A DNA stretch of 64,000 bases from Flavobacterium sp. UBA7665 (GTDB lineage: Bacteria > Bacteroidota > Bacteroidia > Flavobacteriales > Flavobacteriaceae), in NCBI GenBank assembly GCA_002483285.1, contig DLHP01000008.1:42759-106758 (forward strand), in the 5' to 3' direction. Below the pieces are notes generated by a model, which did no database searches, had not been told where the DNA came from, and worked only from the letters and a program-made list of their open reading frames with translations. Positions 61,141-64,000 of the stretch are shown here, in pieces (position 1 is the first letter of the stretch; each line of letters opens with the position of its first letter). The position numbers were made by a program, and so were the translations under genes.

Positions 61141-62477
61141 TACGACCATTTTTTATCTAAGTCTTCGCGGTTCATGATTTCCTGTATTTTCCGGTCTTCC
61201 CATCGGGAGCCGTAACCAAATACCTTAAAGGCGTGCATGGCAACCCCAAATCCCCAACCGCCGGCAGAAAACCAGAACCATTGAAATTCGGGCGTGTACC
61301 GAAGGTTAATGAACACCAAAAGCGGCACAACGGTGCAATAAGACAATAAATTGCCATAAAATCCCTTGAGTTCCTCTACCCTTTTTTTGGCGCGGTAATA
61401 GGCGGTATCTTCGTTATAATCGGTTGGATTTTCCATGACGGTAATCTGTTTGGTTAGGATCGGTATTTTGACGGTAAAACTTTGCGCTGTTTCTTCAATG
61501 AGCACTTTGCGGTGCGTGATGATGCCATAGCGGTTGACGATATTTTGCAACCCTACGCCTTGCCGGTCTTGTAAAACCTCTTTTTTCTGTAAATCGTTCT
61601 GTATGGCCAGGTAATCGCCCTCGATAAAAATACGGATGTGTAGCGGCCGTTGTTCACTCACCACATTGTGCTTTACTGTATTTTCAAGCAGTAACTGTAA
61701 CGAAAGTGGTACTACTTTGGCTTCGGGATTACCTACTGTTTCGGGCAATTCGTAAAACAAGCTGTTCTCGAACCGCATTTTGAGCAAGTTCATATAGGTG
61801 CGCGCAAACGACAGTTCTTCCTCTACCGATACGAGTTCCTTGTCTTTTTGTTCCAATACGTAACGATAGATTTTAGATAATGACGTAGTGAATCGCTGCG
61901 CATTTTCAGGGTTTTCTTCAATCAACGAGCTCAATACGTTGAGGCTGTTGAATAGAAAATGTGGGTCGATCTGGTTCTTGAGCGTCTCGAACTTGGCGTT
62001 GGCCGTACCCGCGATGATCTTTTGTTGCTTGACTTTGTTTTCCTGGTACGCCTTGTAAAAGTAGAACGAGTAGAATGACAAGGTGATGAAAAACATCAGT
62101 AAAGTGGCCACGATATAGTTCGAGGCAGTTTCCTGGGCAAGGAAAGTCACAAACGGACGCTGCTCTACCACCACATCCTCAAAAACCCGCAGCAAGAAAA
62201 TGACCACCAATGAAACCACAAACGAGCTTAAAAATCCCCACAGCAGGCGCTTCCTTGAAAAACGGTCCTTCTCAAAAACCCGGTCGAGCATCCTAAATAC
62301 AGCCATGTTCACAAAAAGCAAAGCGAACGTATACAAAGCGGTGTATCCAAAATTGATGAGCAGGAATTGATTGAAGGCAATGACGTGCCCGCTGAGAAAA
62401 CTCAGGAATTGCAATACCACAAAAATGGCACAGCTCAAGATGACGCCGAGGGTAAAATCCCTGATGGTAAATTTCAT
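61140..62477 (-). CDS. LytS-type histidine kinase fused to a C-terminal 2TM domain
   Basis: 445 residues from the ATG at 62477. A longer frame upstream lies in a heptamer array. Four membrane helices (10-30, 38-62, 80-98, 120-140), then the His_kinase motif NQIDPHFLFNSLN with phospho-acceptor His173, an N-box LLLENTVKHN and a glycine box GVGLQNIVNRY. After the catalytic part ends near residue 345 (KIPILTKQI), residues 348-445 form a whole 2TM domain (RAKKRVEELKGFYGNL, GFGVAMHAFKVFGYGSRWEDRKIQEIM). The 2TM part starts with its own Met. It senses an unknown signal, and passes phosphate to the LytTR regulator at 59337. Confidence 0.92.
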   Translation of the reverse strand: MKFTIRDFTLGVILSCAIFVVLQFLSFLSGHVIAFNQFLLINFGYTALYTFALLFVNMAVFRMLDRVFEKDRFSRKRLLWGFLSSFVVSLVVIFLLRVFEDVVVEQRPFVTFLAQETASNYIVATLLMFFITLSFYSFYFYKAYQENKVKQQKIIAGTANAKFETLKNQIDPHFLFNSLNVLSSLIEENPENAQRFTTSLSKIYRYVLEQKDKELVSVEEELSFARTYMNLLKMRFENSLFYELPETVGNPEAKVVPLSLQLLLENTVKHNVVSEQRPLHIRIFIEGDYLAIQNDLQKKEVLQDRQGVGLQNIVNRYGIITHRKVLIEETAQSFTVKIPILTKQITVMENPTDYNEDTAYYRAKKRVEELKGFYGNLLSYCTVVPLLVFINLRYTPEFQWFWFSAGGWGFGVAMHAFKVFGYGSRWEDRKIQEIMNREDLDKKWS

Positions 62478-62492
62478 AGTTTTCGTTTTAGT

Positions 62493-62526
62493 CAAAAGTT
62501 GAAAGTCGAAAGATGAAAGTTGAAAG
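62493..62526 (-). repeat. Heptamer array, TTTCNAC type, upstream of the kinase gene
   Basis: On the minus strand: TTTCAAC, TTTCATC, TTTCGAC, TTTCAAC and TTTTGAC at exact 7-bp steps, ending 15 bp before the kinase ATG. Almost the same as the array before purA, and in the same orientation relative to its gene. Confidence 0.65.
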
Positions 62527-62575
62527 CACAATCCCGAACGCGTTATGGCAACCTGAACATCAGTCGGATATCTTT

Positions 62576-62587
62576 CAGCGCAGCGGT
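62576..62587. repeat. AGCGCAGCGG decamer copy
   Basis: The decamer with flanking C and T lies 3 bp beyond the stop codon of the minus-strand gene ending at 62591, as the copies at 35787 do for def. Confidence 0.5.
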
Positions 62588-62590
62588 TTC

Positions 62591-63214
62591 TTATTTCTTA
62601 CACTCCTTCTGCACTTCCAAAGCGCGCTCCAATCCCCATTTTGGAGAGAACGGCGTTTCTGGTTTGAATTTCGCGAACAATTCTATGGCGCGGTCTACTT
62701 CGGCGCACATTGGCTTGATGTCTGTCCCGAAAAATTTCGCCCCACCAATCTCATATTCGGCCTTGCCATATACCGCACGTGGGTTCTCTGGTGCGATGGC
62801 CAGTGCTTTCCCGTACATTTCCATAACCTTGGGCGATAGTTTCATGCCATTGGTCATCGGGTCAAAAGCCACCCAGCCGGTATAGATAAGTGCTTGCATC
62901 ACCAGTATTTCTGCATTGTTGGGATCTTTTACCATTTCTACATCAAGGGCATCCTGCGCTTTGGTGAGTAGTGCACTTACCTGTTCCTTGTCTTTGGTCA
63001 TGAATGAAGTGGTAGTATTTACCAAGGCCACGTAGTAATTGGGCAACCAGCTTCCTTTCTCGGCTGCTGCGATGCGTTCAAACATGGCTGAAGCTTCGGC
63101 GCTTTTACCTTCTTTCCAGAGTGCGAAGGCTTTATTCATGCCTTCTTCGAATTTGCCTTGGGCTTGCATTACGCCCGAAATCAGTACGATTGCTAATAAG
63201 ATAATTTTCTTCAT
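62591..63214 (-). CDS. Secreted TPR-like protein of unknown function
   Basis: 207 residues. Signal peptide 1-18 (ending GVMQAQ). Mature part is helical with TPR-like repeats (FALWKEGKSAEASAMFERI, MYGKALAIAPENPRAVYGKAEY). No catalytic motif. I do not recognise a named family beyond periplasmic TPR proteins of Bacteroidota. It lies 18 bp after the DUF2141 gene, so the two secreted proteins probably share a transcript. Confidence 0.78.
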   Translation of the reverse strand: MKKIILLAIVLISGVMQAQGKFEEGMNKAFALWKEGKSAEASAMFERIAAAEKGSWLPNYYVALVNTTTSFMTKDKEQVSALLTKAQDALDVEMVKDPNNAEILVMQALIYTGWVAFDPMTNGMKLSPKVMEMYGKALAIAPENPRAVYGKAEYEIGGAKFFGTDIKPMCAEVDRAIELFAKFKPETPFSPKWGLERALEVQKECKK

Positions 63215-63232
63215 TTTGAGTTTGATTTTTAG

Positions 63233-63646
63233 TTAGTTATTGATGTTTATTTTTATAATTGAATTGGTTTGGATGCTAAATTTTGCATCCGAATAAGCCG
63301 GCGGTCCCATAAATCCTTTAGCGCCGTTTGAAGAAGCGTAAGGCTCACTGGGAATGCCCATCATGTTTTTGTCGAGCACTCCGTTGCCGTTTTTGTCATG
63401 GTAGATAGATACCGCATACTCGCCCTTTTCAAGCCCTTCAAAAATCGCTTTGGCTTTGCCATCCTTGATTTCAACCGCCATAGATTTGATTGGGGTTTTG
63501 AGGAAGTTGCCTTCAGAATTGTACAAACCCACTTTTGCTTTCCCGTCGTTGCTGCTAAAACCAGACATCTCGACGGTGAGTTTTACGTTTTGCGCTTGGG
63601 CGAATCCAGCCATTAATAGGATTGCGATGAGTATTGACTTTTTCAT
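63233..63646 (-). CDS. Secreted DUF2141 domain protein
   Basis: 137 residues. Signal peptide 1-18 (ending GFAQA). Single beta-sandwich DUF2141 domain with KVGLYNSEGNF, GEYAVSIYHDKNGNGVLDKNMMGIPSEPYA and GPPAYSDAKF. The acidic NGNGxxD segment suggests calcium binding. Function unknown. In Bacteroidota such genes are often near TonB-dependent receptor genes, as here. Confidence 0.88.
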   Translation of the reverse strand: MKKSILIAILLMAGFAQAQNVKLTVEMSGFSSNDGKAKVGLYNSEGNFLKTPIKSMAVEIKDGKAKAIFEGLEKGEYAVSIYHDKNGNGVLDKNMMGIPSEPYASSNGAKGFMGPPAYSDAKFSIQTNSIIKININN

Positions 63647-63750
63647 GTTTAAGGTTTTGAAGTTGATGGCTCAAAAGTAAGCGCGTGATCTGCGATTTAA
63701 AATTGTTCGTTACCGAACTGTTGATTTTGATGGATGAATTGAAACTTTTT

Positions 63751-63815
63751 AAGTGCCTGAGTGCAGGAGTGCCTGCGGTCGTTTTCTCTACTGCACTAAG
63801 GCACTAAGGCCCTCC
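63751..63815. repeat. Octamer arrays in inverted orientation, GGCACTAA type
   Basis: 63751-63775 carries GTGCCT/GTGCAG units and 63791-63815 carries TGCACTAA, GGCACTAA, GGCCCTCC on the opposite strand sense, so they form a foldback of about 25-bp imperfect arms. The right part touches the stop codon of the TonB-dependent receptor. Confidence 0.55.
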
Positions 63816-64000
63816 TACAGATTATTCAACTGATTGTCTTTCTTATTATCACTAATCGTCCAAAAGAACCCAACAAAAAAGAAACGGTCGGCGGTGGGTA
63901 TTATTTCGCGGCGGTTGTAGGCGCCTACAGCATTCGGGCTGTTTGCATACTGGTAACCAAATACGTTTTGGGTTCCGAGCACATTAGACAGAGAGAAATA
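63815..64000 (-). CDS. TonB-dependent receptor, C-terminal end (5' part outside window)
   Basis: 61 residues up to a TAG stop at 63815-63817 on the minus strand. The visible segment (NVFGYQYANSPNAVGAYNRRE, then RFFFVGFFWTIS) has the alternating aromatic pattern of the last barrel strands of flavobacterial TonB-dependent receptors. A short polar tail follows (DNKKDNQLNNL). Imports a large nutrient across the outer membrane, but the substrate cannot be inferred from this fragment. An octamer array lies across and beyond the stop. Confidence 0.75.
   Translation of the reverse strand, partial: YFSLSNVLGTQNVFGYQYANSPNAVGAYNRREIIPTADRFFFVGFFWTISDNKKDNQLNNL

Noticed and set aside
1..64000. tRNA and rRNA genes
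   Set aside because: I saw no cloverleaf-like sequences or rRNA segments, but a covariance search would be needed to be certain.

Overview
The window looks like a chromosomal segment of a Flavobacterium-like member of the Bacteroidota. The evidence is a type IX secretion (T9SS) type B adhesin with an SprF/PorP partner, a second T9SS type B protein, lipid and outer-membrane genes of the phylum (OstA-like, TonB-dependent receptor, DUF349, DUF5606, 2TM proteins), promoter elements of the TAnnTTTG type, few Shine-Dalgarno sites, frequent TTG/GTG starts, and 1-nt TAATG gene overlaps. I found no rRNA, tRNA, CRISPR array, insertion sequence or phage gene. Most genes are housekeeping. The accessory parts are the surface adhesin loci at the left and the polysaccharide locus in the second half. 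Layout: (1) 1-4897, the 3' end of a repeat-rich T9SS adhesin, its SprF-like outer-membrane partner, an OmpA/PD40 protein and a strong terminator. (2) 5170-8371, a WzxE-like flippase and a second T9SS type B surface protein. (3) 8372-15348, the RDD / SpoIIM-like / DUF4129 / DUF4350 / MoxR / DUF58 membrane module, followed by a TrmH-type rRNA methyltransferase. (4) 15358-31593, metabolic and regulatory genes: serine hydrolase, Rel (p)ppGpp enzyme, Fur-family regulator, PurA, NhaA, TfoX-like protein, GH13 amylase, OstA-like LPS transport protein, class III aminotransferase, TPR protein and AroE. (5) 31856-41458, DUF349 protein, MazG, DUF5606 protein, peptide deformylase, FUSC transporter, RuvX, a methyltransferase and DapD. 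(6) 41484-55965, a glycan locus: a GT9-GT2 fusion facing a long minus-strand operon with GDP-L-fucose genes (Gmd, a second Gmd-like enzyme, Fcl), seven more known or putative glycosyltransferases and Kdo-kinase-like genes, and an MBOAT O-acyltransferase flanked by two SGNH-like proteins. (7) 56049-59236, tRNA threonylcarbamoylation enzyme, CCA-adding enzyme and heme A synthase. (8) 59337-62477, a LytS/LytTR-type two-component operon carrying four 2TM domains, one of them fused to the kinase. (9) 62591-64000, two secreted proteins and the truncated C-terminus of a TonB-dependent receptor. The intergenic DNA is unusually structured. It carries short tandem arrays with a 7- or 8-bp period, a family of long nested hairpins with compensatory changes at gene 3' ends, large inverted repeats built from an ACAGATT motif, and a recurrent AGCGCAGCGG decamer. 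Five of the eight convergent gene junctions have stop codons that abut, overlap or lie within 8 nt. The best candidates for something undescribed are the 2TM-kinase cassette, the heptamer arrays placed just upstream of start codons, the hairpin family, and a pair of paralogous putative glycosyltransferases in the glycan locus.
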